Counted from the stretch's first letter, positions 12,010-24,523 are shown. The stretch is 64,000 nt of DNA from Corythucha ciliata (GCA_038030265.1 CM075941.1:53483952-53547951); one strand, 5' to 3'. Made by a program: numbers and translations. The notes: generated by a model from the letters alone, not told the origin.

Positions 12010-13366
12010 GGCGGCGATTTGCGTGTTACAGTACTCGTGTTTTATAGTGCCTTAGTTTGGGGCATGATTAGCCAGTCAAGCAATTTTACAGCGCGAAAGT
12101 AGTAAGTTTATCCAGTCCTCAGAGTGCGTTTAACAGTAACCAATGCTGTGACGGTTGTGGGGGGGGGGGAAGAAGGGGGAGGTTCGATCATCTGGTAAGG
12201 AGGGAGGGCATGGCCCATGTTCGGTGCGCAAAATGCCAGTGGCCACTTATATCGTTTTAAGGCGTGTAATAGCCATGTTTGGCAATTTTTAGAGAGTGAA
12301 GGCGATTGCCAGTACGAGTGTGCCATTTTTAGGGCGTGAGTACTGAACAGCCAGTTTGGCCATTTTTAGAGCTCAAACTATTAGTATGGCCATTTCTCAG
12401 TCTGTGTGTTTACAGGGCACAATTCATCAATTTTCGAACTTTAGGGTCCGAACGGTCACAGTTTGGCCGTTTTTAGACCGGGAATTGCCAGTTTGGCATT
12501 TTTAAGGGTGCAAAGAGCCAGTTTTGCCATTTATAGGTCGTAAATAGCACGTCAAACCAAGGCGAGAACAGTCAGTTCTGCCGTTTTTCGCGTTCGAATG
12601 ATCGATTTTGTCATTTCTGGAGGAGGGATCTAGACATTTCCAGGATGCAAATTGTGACTTAATCCATTTTTATGGCTCGGTCAGTTCGAACATTTTTAGA
12701 GCGAGAGCTATTTTAACGCATAAAATAATCAGTTTAGCTATTTTCATGGCGCGAATGGTCGTTTTTGCAATTCACAGGGCAAGAGTTCTTCTGTTCAGGC
12801 TTTTCCTGGGCGCGAATAGTCTGTTTAGCCGTTTTTTGGAGCAAATAGCCTGTCAAGCCAAGGCGCGAATCGTCAGTTTGGTCATTTTTGGGACGCATGG
12901 TCGATTTAGCCATCTTCATGGCGGGAATTATTATGATATTTCAGGAATTTCTTGGGCCGCACGAATCGTAGATTTAGCCATTTTTAGGGCGCGTGAAGCC
13001 ACTGCGTCTTCCATTTACATACAATTCTGCCCCAGAACAGTTTATTTCCATTCTTCGTCTCTGTATTAAAACATATGTTAATGGAGAAGATGGGTGGAAA
13101 TAAATTGTTTAGAACAGAATTTCGTGTGAATGGAAAAGGGCACCAGTTTGGCTATTTTGAGGGCTTGAACAGTCAGTTTAGCTATTTCCAAGATGCAAAT
13201 CGTCAGTTTTGTTTTTTTTGGGGCGCACTTTTGCAGCCTAGCCGTATGTGGGCATAGCTAATTTAGCTATTTTTAGGCAGCGAATGGCTGCTAAGAAATT
13301 TTTTGTAGAGTCGAAGAACACAATTTCTCAAGCCCCTCCCTTGAGGAAAACCTTAATCCGCGCCTG
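12010..13366. repeat. Type B array with a hAT-like right end
   Basis: Loose repeats of about 35 bp (GCGAATCGTCAGTTTGGCC-like plus ATTTTTAGGG) fill 12010-13300. The 153-codon open frame at 12608-13069 is an array shadow. The block closes with CCTTAATCCGCGCCTG at 13351-13366, whose reverse complement, CAGGCGCGGATTAAGG, is a typical hAT-like terminus. A left end with the matching 8-bp flank was not found, so the element is probably truncated. Confidence 0.55.
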
Positions 13367-13699
13367 CTCAGAGGTTATTTACCATTGATGCCATGGACTG
13401 TTACTTAGCAGGGCTAAATAGCGAACTTTTAGGGCCAAACAAATCGGTTTTTTTGTTGTGTCTTTTGTTTGTTTGTTTTTTGTTCTTTTACGTCTTTTAC
13501 AGATATTTATTTTACTTATACTTTTGTTTCGTTGTTTTTATCGTCGTTGTTATTATTATTATTTCTCAACTATGATGTGCGCTTTGCAATCTGTAATTAC
13601 CCACTCATTTGTGTAGGGCGAGCGAAATCAATTTTGCGGGTTTGGGCCATTCAAATGCCGCATTATTAGGATTATTGCCACAAATTTAGCCCCCTCTCC

Positions 13700-14430
13700 C
13701 CCACATAGGACAAGTCACGTTTTTCCCAAATCAGAACCGTCCAACTCGCGGTTTTATCCGCAGAACAGAAAACAAGGACGGTTTCTTTATTTTCAGCCTC
13801 GAGACTGCCAAACTCGCAGTTTCTGTCAATTTTACCAAGGAGGAGCGCACTTCGCGTTCCCCCTCCCCTCTATCTCTCTCTTTTCTTGTACGGAACAGTC
13901 AAATCGAGATTTTAGGAGTTTTAGCCGCCAAATAAAACTCGATGAGTTTTTTTTAGATTTAATCCGCGAAACCGCCAGACCAGAATCGCGAGCACTATAA
14001 GAATTTTAGCCACGAAATGGCCAAACTCAAGGTTCTTCCCCCCTCCCCACACTTGTTAACGCAGAACAGCGGAACTCGCGGATTTTTATCAAAGTTATTA
14101 GGTCGCGGAACCGCCTAATTTGCTAAATTCTTCAAAGACTTCAGCTGCAGAATGCGCTGACCCGTGGTTTTGTCTCAATTATTGTCGCCAGAGTACGCAA
14201 AATCCCGAATTTTGATTCGAGGCGCATTATATGACCCAATCGAGTTTCTCTCGATTTAGTTTTGCTGAGCTTTCAAAACTAAGATTTTTGGACATTTATA
14301 GCGGTGAAATAGCGCATCCTTGTGTTTTTTTGTTGTTGCTGTTGTTGTTTTTTTTCTCAAATTTATGGCGGGAAACGGACCAAAATTGCAGCCTCGTGAC
14401 ATTTTAGCCGTGAAATGGTAAAACGGTGGA
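13700..14430. repeat. Degenerate short-unit array, type F
   Basis: Loose repeats in which AACTCGCGG-like words alternate with TTTTATCCGC/GCAGAA spacers about every 40-60 bp. No coding potential. Confidence 0.4.
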
Positions 14431-14559
14431 TTTTTTCCATTTCATAGTCCAAGCATACATAATTCCAACAAAATTCCGCACAAACTATATTTCGAGGGTT
14501 TCGTACTGCATTACAGGCAAAGTTTCGCGCTGCTTAAAAATTATTTGAAAATCACTCTC

Positions 14560-15080
14560 GCTGACTTGGCTTATTGGAAAAAGCACTGTTGACCCATTCA
14601 GAAAGCAATTTCGCTGGATTGAAATGAACTCTTCCGTGGATTTAGCTCTTTCAAGCTCTAAATGCGGATATCTCGCCCTTTTTAAAAACTGGTTTCGCGG
14701 GCTTAGCTCCGGACGGAATTTCGCGAAGCAAGGACCTTTTGAGACCCATTCTGCTGCTATCTGAGTTAGAGAAAGTGAGAGAGAAAAGCCGCCCTAAGGA
14801 CAGGCGGCTATTAGACAGATCTTCATTAGGATTGTTTTTTTCTCTCACTACTTCTCAGACAGTAGTGAAATAGGTATCAAAGGAGCCAACACAGCCAAAT
14901 TTCATTTTCGAAGGAACTAAACCCCTAAAATTTGGTTCTGAAGGTAGCAGATCAGCAAAATTTGGCCCTTGAAAGAATTAATTCAACAAAATTACTCTTT
15001 TCAAGCCAGTAAAATGGCTGTCCGAATGGGTCTACTGAGCGAAATTTTGTGTAAGCCAACCCCGCAAAATGTTTTGGTTT
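14560..15080. repeat. Degenerate short-unit array, type D
   Basis: Loose repeats of AAATTTCGCGGGTTTAGC-like words with TTCAAAA spacers. They match the repeat body of the element at 19513-21329. Non-coding. Confidence 0.45.
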
Positions 15081-15084
15081 ATTG

Positions 15085-17520
15085 TTCATTCTGAATAATA
15101 CACCTATGTTTTCGGTTAGGAAACAATTGTTTCAACCCAGCACCCTGAAACTTCCCAGGACTGGCCATTTCTTGCCCCAGGCCTGCCGAAAAAACTCGTT
15201 CTAGTTTTCGATTTGGGGTCTAGTTGGTCCTAGCATTTGATCAGTTTGATCAACTAAGTTCCTGGGGTTTTAAGGGCCAAAAGCGAGTCCACAATGGGGA
15301 TTTCCAAAGGTTTTGAGAGCCGTTGAGGACGTGGGGTGTCGATATTCATGTAATTTCAAGCTGGATTTGGCTACAATCATGAATAATAAACCCATAGTGT
15401 AAAATTTGCCGCATTTTTTTCTTTAGGAAGCGAACACACAGCCTCCCTCTCCTTTCTGCCACATCATTGGCAGGGCACAGACTGGAATGGTATTTATGAA
15501 AATGATGTTTCAAGGAAACACAAGTACACGAATTATTGTTGACTTTTGCTGTAGCAGGCGAATAGGGACAATCGAATTGGAGTAATCAACAGCTTGTTTA
15601 CAAATGAGCGCTGACGATTGGTAATTTTCAAATTCCCACGGATTACCTCTCTCCATCCCCACCCAACACTAACCTTGCAGCTATAGAGAATTTTTTAACG
15701 TCAGTACAAACTACGTGAATGATTTTTAATATTGTGACGTGGAAACGACGTGTTTACCTTAATATTTAAGTTTATTTACTTTGCAATGCCCATCCCTCCC
15801 CCTCGTTCAAAGAAATATCGCTTCCTTACCTTGGCTTTAAATTCCTCAGTTTGGGCTGAATTATCCTTTTTTCCTTTAATTTAGATTAAAATACGGTCAC
15901 ACACAACTCCCGGCAAACGGTTTCAACTGACAAGCACACAAAAAAACACCTGGTTTATAGGGATGCTAGGGTTGTCAACAACCCTCCGTTTGGAACCCTT
16001 GATGATAGAAAATCGGTAATAACTTTATGATGAGGGTGAAGAGGGGGAGACTTATTCCACTCGGTAAAACTCCCCGATTTTTCCCCCTGTATTGCCGTTT
16101 TTTTAATTAAAAATCCGAAACCGTCTAATTGGGTACCTAACTCACTGGCTCCCATTCAGATGGTACGCGAAAGAACCACCGACTGAGAGACAAGAGGTGT
16201 GTGAACTGGGAAAACAACTGGCGGGGTGGTGGAACCGGTGAGTTTCACGGTTGAGCGGTTGGGGGGAGGGGTGAGACACAGAGGCTCGTTCAACGACTTC
16301 CCCCACTTTTTTATTTTTCTTATTTTTTGTATCTTCAACTTCTTCAGCTATCAGAAGGTGGTACGCTTCATCCTTACCACTCTTCTCCTCCTCCTCATCC
16401 TCACTGGACCCTGCTCATCGTAATCTTGGTGAACGTCAAAAAAAAAAAAAAAAGTTCTAGGACCTCAACCGTGCCCCGTGGGTATGGAAGATGACCTCCT
16501 CTCTCATGTCATCACGCCCCCGAGCGAAGTAAAAACAAAATCCCAGCCCCCCCCTTCACCCGCTGCCCTCTTTCTTTGGTTTCGAAACAGGGCGTTCACC
16601 AAAAGAAGTTCAATGCTGAGAAGTTCGTGTATCTTTTCAAGGATTCTACCCTGAAATGAAACTCCTGAAAGACTCTCTTTTCTCAGACTAAAAACAACGT
16701 CGCCCTACTCGAATTAGTTCGTAACATTTAAAAAGAGTCTTGATAAATCATAGTGCGTTTAAGCAGAGGTCACTGGACTCGAATTAATGAAAAAGAGAAG
16801 GCGACAGGTTATTAAATTACACAGTGTGAGGGAGAAAGTGGCCCATCCACATTTGCATGCGAAGAATGCAACATAAATACACACCTAAAAAACTTGCACG
16901 GAGTTTGCCCTTATTAAAGTTGTTTCATAAAAATACAACTGCTCTTCTAAACAATTGAGTTGTCCCCATTCACAACGAAGAAGGATAATTTGATCAATGG
17001 AGAATTACTCATATTTGCGTAATATTCCTGAGAAACGCCTCATAATTATTTTGATTTATTTTTTTTCCTTATTTGCAATGCTTTCATTTTCGTTAGTAAA
17101 CAACAGTCCCAAGCTCTTAAAGAATCTAAGAAACGAACGACCAACACTGTATACAATTAGGAAAGAATAGTTGTAGTCATCGGGAGAGAAACTAATAGCG
17201 GAAATAGTCTCCGTGAGGCCGGAGGAGGGGGAGCTGCTGTGGTTCTTTGATTTATGGTGGATTTCACCACCTCGGCTTAAGTTTTGACTTAACAAAGCCG
17301 AACCCTGTTAACATTGTAATGCACCGCATTTTTGTTTTCAAGTCCGACTTAATTAACCCAAACCTCGAGCCAAGGGGGGGGGGATCCACCAATATAGAGT
17401 TCAAAATGTATCAAATCTCTTCTGAAATACAGGCATTTTTGTTCGAAAGTCTTCAGGTTCGGCTATTGCTCTTGAAAATAGTTTGCGGGGCGGGACAAAA
17501 CCTAATTTTCCCGCGGGAAA
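15085..17520. other. Unrecognised sequence
   Basis: No gene is supported. Open frames at 15955-16423 and 17056-17295 are short and have no recognisable domain. An A run lies at 16439-16454. Confidence 0.3.
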
Positions 17521-17524
17521 TCAT

Positions 17525-17569
<45 letters not shown>
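17525..17569. repeat. Poly(T) tract of about 45 bp
   Basis: An uninterrupted T run. It could be the antisense poly(A) tail of a retroposed sequence, but I could not identify a retroposon body or target duplication beside it. Confidence 0.8.
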
Positions 17570-17572
<3 letters not shown>

Positions 17573-17993
17573 AAAAAGTGAGATGAACGAGAGAAACCAA
17601 ATAATCCGTTTGCCTTCTTTCAAAAACTGTAATAGAAAATTCATGTCTTTGGCCCCAAAATTTCCATTTAGAACACTTCGCATGTCTGTTACCTTTAATC
17701 CTTTCCTTGACCGTTCCGGCCATTCGATGCGAAGAATAATTTTAGTGAAATTTTAAACCCTTTGAAATTTTGACCGGCTGCACGTTTGTAAACGGTAGTA
17801 TCTCGGTACCTACATTGGGCCTGAAAAAAAAATGTTAACCAGTAAATTTAGCCTTCCAAATTCACTGTACAAATAGGTATTTGTTATTAAATTTCGAAGT
17901 TGAAGAGCGTTAACATTCTTTAAATTTAACGTTCTTTAACATTTTACATGGAATATTATTTTGTCTGTGAAACCTCTGGCGTACCGTGGCAGG

Positions 17994-18545
17994 GGCGAGC
18001 CTCGGTACCCCGTTCGGATGGGGCCCCTGAATAGCTTATAGACGAAAAAATAGGGATTTTTAAGAAGATAAAATGAGAAGGCTAAAAACGCTGATTCGCG
18101 GCTGAAATTGAGAAAAATTGCTGAAATTTATGGCTGTTAATATTGAGAAAAGGCGATAATTCATAGCTGAAATTAGGACGACGCAAAATCACGAATTGTT
18201 AGGGCAAAATCGGGTCTGAAATCAGGAAAAAGCGCTAATTCACGCGGCTCAAACTGAGAAAAGCGCTAATTCAAGGATGAAAAAGAGAAAAACGCAAATT
18301 CGCGTCTTGAAAAAACAAGAAACACACACACAAACACATTCACAAATAAAATTGTGATAAAGTGCTACAATTTAGCAGCTTTAAAAATTCAGAAAAAGCG
18401 CAAATTCACAGTTGAAAGGGAGAAATGCCAACTCTTGGATTCTCGGGGCAACATTGGGACTGAAATTTAGAAAAAGCGCTAATTTACGGGTGAAATAGAT
18501 AAAAACGCGAATTCGCGTCTGAATGTTTGCGGCTTGTGACGCACT
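17994..18545. repeat. Possible hAT-like left end plus type A array
   Basis: CAGGGGCGAGCCTCGG at 17994 looks like a hAT-like terminus and is followed by a type A array in reverse orientation (TGAAATTGAGAAAAAGCGC-like units) over 18065-18545. The right end was not identified. Confidence 0.4.
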
Positions 18546-19002
18546 AAATTCGGCTATAATTCCTTCGCGATCCATGAGGTAGTGGAGGGGGGGGGGCACG
18601 TGGGCTAAAGCCCAACTCAACGGTGACTGTCACATTCACCATAGCAGAGAAAATTATAGCTGCCGAAAGCTGGGGAAAGGGCTTGTACTGGAGGATGTTA
18701 TTTGTATATTACATATTAATAATTGGGTATTGTACATTATTCATCAACGTTATTTATATATTCAGCTGGGTACAACTTGAATGCTGTATGGTATTTATGG
18801 GGCTATAAATTTGTGTACTTAGATATGTCTTTGGTCCAGTTTGATCTCTCTCAGATGATCGAAAATTCGTACCATAGGCGTATCGAGAGCAGTGCATAAA
18901 AATATGCAGCGATAGTGGGATGGGCACGGCCCTTGTGGGCAAAATTATGGATCGCGACCCAAGTGTGGATAATAGATGGCGACCCAGCCACGAAGAGCCC
19001 GC

Positions 19003-19043
19003 GATCCGCTTTTGGGTCGCGACCCACAGGTTTAAAACCACTG
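19003..19043. repeat. Orphan hAT terminus, right end
   Basis: The sequence closes with AGGTTTAAAACCACTG at 19043. Read on the minus strand it begins CAGTGGTTTTAAACCTGTGG and continues GTCGCGACCC, a pattern well known from hAT ends. A matching left end was not found within 1 kb, so this is a truncated copy. Confidence 0.5.
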
Positions 19044-19512
19044 CCTTAATAGCTTGCTTAAATTGAGAAAAATAGCTTCTTCGCGGATAAGATGCGGAAA
19101 AAACGGTAATTCGCGGTTTAAATCAAGAAAATACCATTACTTTACTCATCGCTAGACCATAGTACATCACCTTTTGTTGGATGATATTGTTGAAAATCAG
19201 ATGAAAATACTGGGGGGGGGGGGCGAAAAGGTACCTTTCCCTACCCAATAGGAACATTGGTTGGGCGATGGCCCACCTCCCCCCCCCTAACTCTTCGACT
19301 TTGTAATCGCTAGTTTTTGACATCCTAATGCAACTCTCGGAGTCCCCAGCAAGCCCCCAGGAGGTCAAATCACCAGACCATAAGCACCCAAAAAACTAAT
19401 TATTTTTTCTAGCTCTAAAAGCTTTCGACACTCGGGGGGGGGGGGGGGAATCTTAGCATTTTGGGTCAGATAAACTTGTAGTATCTACAAGTTATTTCCG
19501 ACGTCCCATAGT

Positions 19513-21329
19513 CAGGGGTGTAGCGTGGCATTTTGATTCCTGGAGCGGTGATCATGCTAGATGCCCCCCCCCCCTCACTATCAATTTTTTTTTTTCGTGG
19601 GCGGTGAAAATACGTAAACACAAAAATGTTTGGAATGAGTCAACGGGTTACAGAATTGCCAGGTTGGGCTATAAAACGAATGTTTCCGGATGCTACTTTG
19701 AGGTTAAAATCTAGGAAAAGCGCTATTTAAATCAACCAAAAACGCGAATATTGGGCTTCTCGACTCAATAAAAAATCATCCAGGGGTTAGGATATTGGAA
19801 AATTTCAGGGTTCTGGGGGAAACATCGCCCAAACGTCGCGGGCCAATCATCGTATTCGATTTAGCAGGGAAGGACCACGCCCTATTTTAACTGCGGAAAG
19901 GGTCTCAAAAGGTATGCGCTTATTCCTGTATCAGACCGTGGTGTCAGATTCATTGCGTGGGAATGTTTTTCTCGGCAAAAATCAGCAGTTTCAGAGTTCT
20001 TGTGGGCTAGATTTTCTGTAATTAAGCCAAATATGATGTACGATAAAAAAAGGGGGGGGGGATGTTGAGATGAGAAAACCAACTTTGCGGAAATGGCTGT
20101 TCAAGAAACCGATTCCGTGGGGTTCAATCGTTGAAAAAAACAATCCTGGGGGTTTGGCTCTGCAGAGAAAAAAAATCGTGGGCTTGGCTTACAAAAAAAA
20201 AAAAAAAACACAAACTTTGCGGGGTTCGGCTTTTCAAAAAACCACTTTCACTGGTTTAACTCTTGAAAATCCCATTTTAGAGGATTGGCTCTGAATAGAA
20301 CCAACTTCACAAGTTCAATAATCCAATCTCAAGGGCTTTAGACGTTCAAAAAATCCATCTTGAGCGTTTATATCTTCAAAGAACATGAATTCGCAGAACT
20401 TGGCATACTCAAAATACCAATTTCGCAGGTAATTTGACTGGATAAAAAACCATCTTACGGGTTAGTCTCTTCAAAGAATCAATTTACCTCGTTTAAGCCA
20501 CTGAAAAAACAATTTTACAGGGTTCAGTCGTTGGAAAAACTAATTTTGCTTGTTTGGCTCTAGCAAAGTTAATTTTGAGGGTTTGGGTAATCAAAAATCA
20601 ATTTTGTGGGGTTTCGACTTCAAGAAACCAATTTCAGGGATCAAATTAAGAAATAAAATTTGGCGGATTTGGCTCTTCAAAAAACTATTTTCACAGATTT
20701 GGCTCTTTCATAAAGTCAATATCGCGGATTTGGCTCTTTTAAAAAATCAATTTTACGGATTCTGCTCCCCTTTCACTTCCATGTTTTTTTCCTCTTTTCG
20801 TTAATCAAAATACCTCAATTCCGTGGGTTTGGCACCGTCAAATTCTTCCAGCTTACACTTGGTGTGTGTGTGGGGGGGGGGGGAGGGGGCGTGGGCGGAG
20901 CGTTTTTCCGTGGAAAGTGACCGGTTGTGGGATGCCATTCGCAGACCCTGGCACGCTCTGGATTCGACTGTTTCGTTTCACAACTCCCAAGAGAGTCATG
21001 ATGGCCCAGACTCAGTTTTTACGCCCCCTCCCACCAACTGACAGTCGTTACTGATATACTGGGCCATTTTGTGTGGTTTTGGTACTGGTGATCTCAGCCC
21101 GCGATTTCTTTCACGAGGAGCACCTGGCAACTATGGCCGGTTGAATGAAGAGATGTGGAGTGTTTTGTACCGGTGGTGCGCAAAGGGGCGCTATTATTTA
21201 TCCCGAATGTGCTGGGTTCTTTAACATTTATTCATGCTAAAAATTAATAAAAATCTCAGACTGATGCCCAATTTCAAGTGATGCCCGGGGCGGGCCGCCC
21301 CACCGTTCCCTCTATACGCTAAGCCACTG
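19513..21329. mobile_element. hAT-like array element with 8-bp flanks
   Basis: The left end is CAGGGGTGTAGCGT at 19513 and the right end is ACGCTAAGCCACTG at 21329; the ends are inverted imperfect copies. The flanks are CCCATAGT (19505-19512) and CCCACAGT (21330-21337), a 7/8 match, as expected for an aged hAT target duplication. No transposase is encoded. The body includes a type D array (20065-20830) of about 38-bp units combining a GGGTTTGGCTC-like word with CAAAAAACCAATTT-like sequence. The element ends about 400 bp before the DMAC2L-like start codon. Confidence 0.65.
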
Positions 21330-21473
21330 CCCACAGTCCCTTTGAGGGCAAACATTTTATGACCATACGCGGTTACACGCGTAACTAGCGCATTTCTTCC
21401 TATAGAAACCTGCGGACGACATTTTAGGTTTTCGTGAGGTCAAGACCTTGAGATTTTCGGACGTTATGGGAAG

Positions 21474-21679
21474 AGTAAGGCTTCGGCTACTATGCATGCG
21501 ATTTCTGACGAAAATTTGTTCTGACGAGTTTGTCCCCCGCACGTATTCTGACGAGGATTTCTCTCCCATAGTAACCACTTTCATTGAAAAGCAGACGTTT
21601 GTTTGTTTAAGCGAATTCGTCAGAGCTCGTCAGAACACATTTTCGTCTGAAATCGCATGAATAGTAACCCTAGCCTAAC
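21474..21679. mobile_element. Foldback MITE upstream of DMAC2L-like gene
   Basis: Inverted arms of about 50 bp. The left arm carries CATGCGATTTCTGACGAAAA and the right arm CATTTTCGTCTGAAATCGCA. The element ends 52 bp upstream of the DMAC2L-like ATG, so it sits in the promoter or 5' leader region. The open frame across it (21448-21660) is an artefact of the hairpin. Confidence 0.75.
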
Positions 21680-21731
21680 ACATGGCTCCAGAACATTTTA
21701 GTATAGCAAAATTTAACATTTTTTTTTTACC

Positions 21732-22529
21732 ATGTTTTCAAAATTATTGAGTCACTTCCGCTCGTTTTCCGCTCCCTCCCGATCTGTTTTCTCTGGCCTA
21801 GACAAGGTTTTTAACGCGTAATACTCCCCTCCCCCTACCTATGATTCTTCCAGCGCTCAGCAATAATTCGGAACCTTTTCGCCCAAAAAAAAAGTGTAGA
21901 TCCGATTCGACTGAAACTTGTCGGGCCGGACCGTGCCTGCGCCGAATGGCTGATGCGAAACGGAGCCTTCGTTCGCTGGGTCGGCCAGCCTGATTTTGTC
22001 GAAAGCTACAACCATTTACCGTTGGACGAGACCGATCAGGGCGTGTATTTAATCGAAGAGATCAAAGCCGAAGAATCGTCGATCACATACCACGGGTTTC
22101 CTCATTTCCGTACAGCTAACGCTCTCTCACGGACGGTGAAGAACTTTACAATGAAAAACTTAACGAATTTTTACAGACGGTTGTCACTTCATTGAAACCA
22201 TCGCGTTTCGTAAATGTTGGAATTTAAATTTAAAGTGCCTCGATTATTTGGTCCTTTTAAAAAACAGCCTCAAAAATCTTGAAATTTACGACTGTGGAAA
22301 TGTGACTCGCCCTGGCCTTATGAAACTCGAACAGCTATCGTTAGTACTCGGAACATTAACTTCATCCACCTTGTAACATTTTCTAATAATTAGCAATTTG
22401 AAAACGCTAAAACTCGGGAAATTGTGGACGGTTGACAATTTTGAAGAGGTCGTCACTCTATTGCAACAACGTCTGCCTCAGTGTGACGTTATTATGAAAA
22501 ATACGAGCTTGGAATCAAAACCGCAATAA
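21732..22529 (+). CDS. DMAC2L: DMAC2L/ATP5S-like mitochondrial LRR protein
   Basis: Four exons: 21732-21817, 21895-22109, 22177-22339 and 22394-22529, with GT-AG introns of 77, 67 and 54 bp, total 199 aa plus TAA. The first exon gives an Arg/Ser-rich N-terminus (MFSKLLSHFRSFSAPSRS) typical of a mitochondrial presequence. Next comes a block matching the family: VGPDRACAEWLMRNGA, then YNHLP and SSITYHGFPHF. The C-terminal part has leucine-rich repeat character (LKNLEIYDCGNVTRPGL, LSNLKTLKLGKLW). Known family members (human ATP5S/factor B, about 215 aa) are inner-membrane-associated and linked to ATP synthase coupling or complex I assembly. The acceptor of intron 1 follows an A run, which is atypical; it was chosen because it alone keeps the frame into the conserved VDPIRL block. 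No expression evidence is available. Confidence 0.85.
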
Positions 22530-23105
22530 CAAAAAATCTCTTAGCACTATTTTCTGACAAATCGTTGAACTTTGATAGTAACAAAGAGTGTTGAATAATT
22601 GCCATACATCCCGTCCTCGGAAAACAAAAACAAAATGAAAATCTCGATGGGCTGGATGGGATGATTCCATTCCATTGAAGTGAATGAGTTGAGGGTTCTC
22701 AATTTCCGGAAAATAAGTTTCCTGCCTTTTCAGTACAATAGAAAACAAACTCGATGAAACTGTTATGAATGGTTCAGGAAGTGAACATTTTTTTTATTAA
22801 TGTTATCGATCAATTCACCGTTTTTTGTGCGTCCTTCTGACTGAGGGCTTTCAGAGCCGGCGGTGGGGGTCGACCACCGCACCAACCAGCAAAAGTGCTT
22901 TTTTCCCCGAGGATTTGAGGCTTTTCTCGTGACCGGGTTGGTTTTTCACGGTCAGAGAGATGCTCAGACATATCCATGGCTATTTCGAAATTACGCGTAA
23001 AAAATGTTGTGAAGAACTGGTGTAAATAACGGTCAACCCGAATTCAAGTTATGCAGTAACCCGCATAACGTATAGATCTTGAGTTTGGGGGCATAACTTC
23101 ATAAG
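22530..23105. other. 3' flank of DMAC2L-like gene, unrecognised
   Basis: No canonical AATAAA was seen close to the stop codon. No other gene or clear element is recognisable. Confidence 0.3.
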
Positions 23106-23109
23106 ATTC

Positions 23110-23720
23110 TCGTTTGTAGTTAGCGAGTTAGCGATTTTTCTCATTTTTTGCCGTAAATTAGCGCTTTTTGCTAATTGGCTGCAAAGTTGCCTCCGGAAGC
23201 CTCGGCTTGCCATTTTCCCAATTTTCTGTGAATTAGCTCATTTTCTCAATTTAACCCTCAATTAGCCATTTATCATGATTATAACCACACATTAGCCCTT
23301 TTCCTCATTTTAGCCGCTAAAATTATAGATTTTTATACATTTCAGCCACGAATTAGAGTTTTTCCCCAATTTTTGTCGCGAATTACGTAAAGCTTTTTCT
23401 GAATTTGGCAGTAGATTAGCGATTTTTTCACTTTCTGGCACAAAGCTACCTTTGGAAGCCGCGAATTTGACGTTTTGTCCATTCAAATCGCGGCAAAAAT
23501 TGAGAAAAATAGCTAATTCGCTAATGAAAATGACAAAAAACGTTACTTAGCGGCTAAACTTGGAACAATCCTATTTCGCGGATTTCATTGAAAAGACTAG
23601 ATAATTAATTCGCTACTAAAATTGTAAAAATCCGATAATCTGCTGATAAAGTCTAGAAAAAGCGCAGGTAAGTGCGGGGCAAAAATAGCTCGTACATTGC
23701 TAATTTGCGGCCAATATTGA
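23110..23720. repeat. Degenerate short-unit array, type A
   Basis: The CCGCGAATTAGCG / TTTTTCTCAATTTT pattern runs forward up to about 23480 and then continues as its reverse complement (GAGAAAAATAGCTAATTCGC-like). The array therefore changes orientation in its middle, giving a large imperfect inverted structure. Confidence 0.6.
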
Positions 23721-23744
23721 GAAATTGAGAAATTGCTTCCCGCC

Positions 23745-24215
23745 AAGGGAAAATGCCCCAAGCAGTCGCCGGCAGACGATCATTCTTCCGGATAGTTAAT
23801 ACCCCTTTGCGCAGTTTCACTGGTCACTGAGGGCAAATGCCCCTAGCAGACAACAGCATACGATCGTACTTACAATCATCTCCATAAAACCTGTCGAATA
23901 AGACCAGTTTCATGACTATGTTCTTCCGGTTAATGAAACATTCAAAAATTAAGTGAGTTTGACGAGCAACAGGGGGCAAACGCCCCAGGCAGACGATCAT
24001 ATTCGTAATCAGATCCATGAAACCTTTCTAGACTAGTTTCAGGACTATGATCTTCTGGTTAATAATTTTCCCTCAGTGCGGTTTGACTGGTCACTGAGGG
24101 CAAATGTCCCTGGCAGATGATCATATTTGTAATCATGTTCACAAAACCTATCGATTGAGACCAGTTTCAGGACTATGTTCTTCCGGTTAAATGCATGTCC
24201 CAAATTAAGGACTTT
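23745..24215. repeat. Diverged tandem repeat, about 140 bp unit
   Basis: Three to four diverged units, each holding GGGCAAATGCCCC, a GCAGACGATCAT word and, near the end, TTTCAGGACTATGTTCTTCC. Unit starts lie near 23749, 23829, 23972 and 24107, the first unit being shorter. Non-coding. Confidence 0.65.
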
Positions 24216-24523
24216 AATTAGCGATATTGCGTTTTAATAAGTAGGTATATAGTAAGAAAATCCTTAGGCCCCAGACACTGGGGCTGTCGCCAGCTCTCGG
24301 TCTATTAGGGACCATTACCGAGAACAATTAATCTGCAGTTTTCTCAGGAGTACTGGGATCCGTCAAAGAGTCGTGGGGGAGGGGGCAGGCATCGGCCCTC
24401 CGGCCGCACTGGCCCTCCGGGCTCAGCCCGATCGCTCATTCCCTGTATCCGCCCCAGCCCTATCCTCCTGTTTTACGTATTCACGTTAAAAAACAAAAAA
24501 CAAAACTGAATACTGTGGTTTGG
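24216..24523. other. Unrecognised, partly GC-rich
   Basis: Contains a short direct repeat GGCCCTCCGG near 24397-24420. No gene seen. Confidence 0.3.

Noticed and set aside
12608..13069. 153-codon open frame
   Set aside because: It lies within the type B array and its protein is a read-through of degenerate repeats with no domain pattern.
17247..17756. 169-codon open frame with a poly-Phe stretch
   Set aside because: It is held open by the T45 run; both sides lack protein-like features.
23745..24215. CRISPR-like repeat spacing
   Set aside because: The unit is about 140 bp and diverged, the organism is eukaryotic, and there are no short identical repeats with unique spacers.
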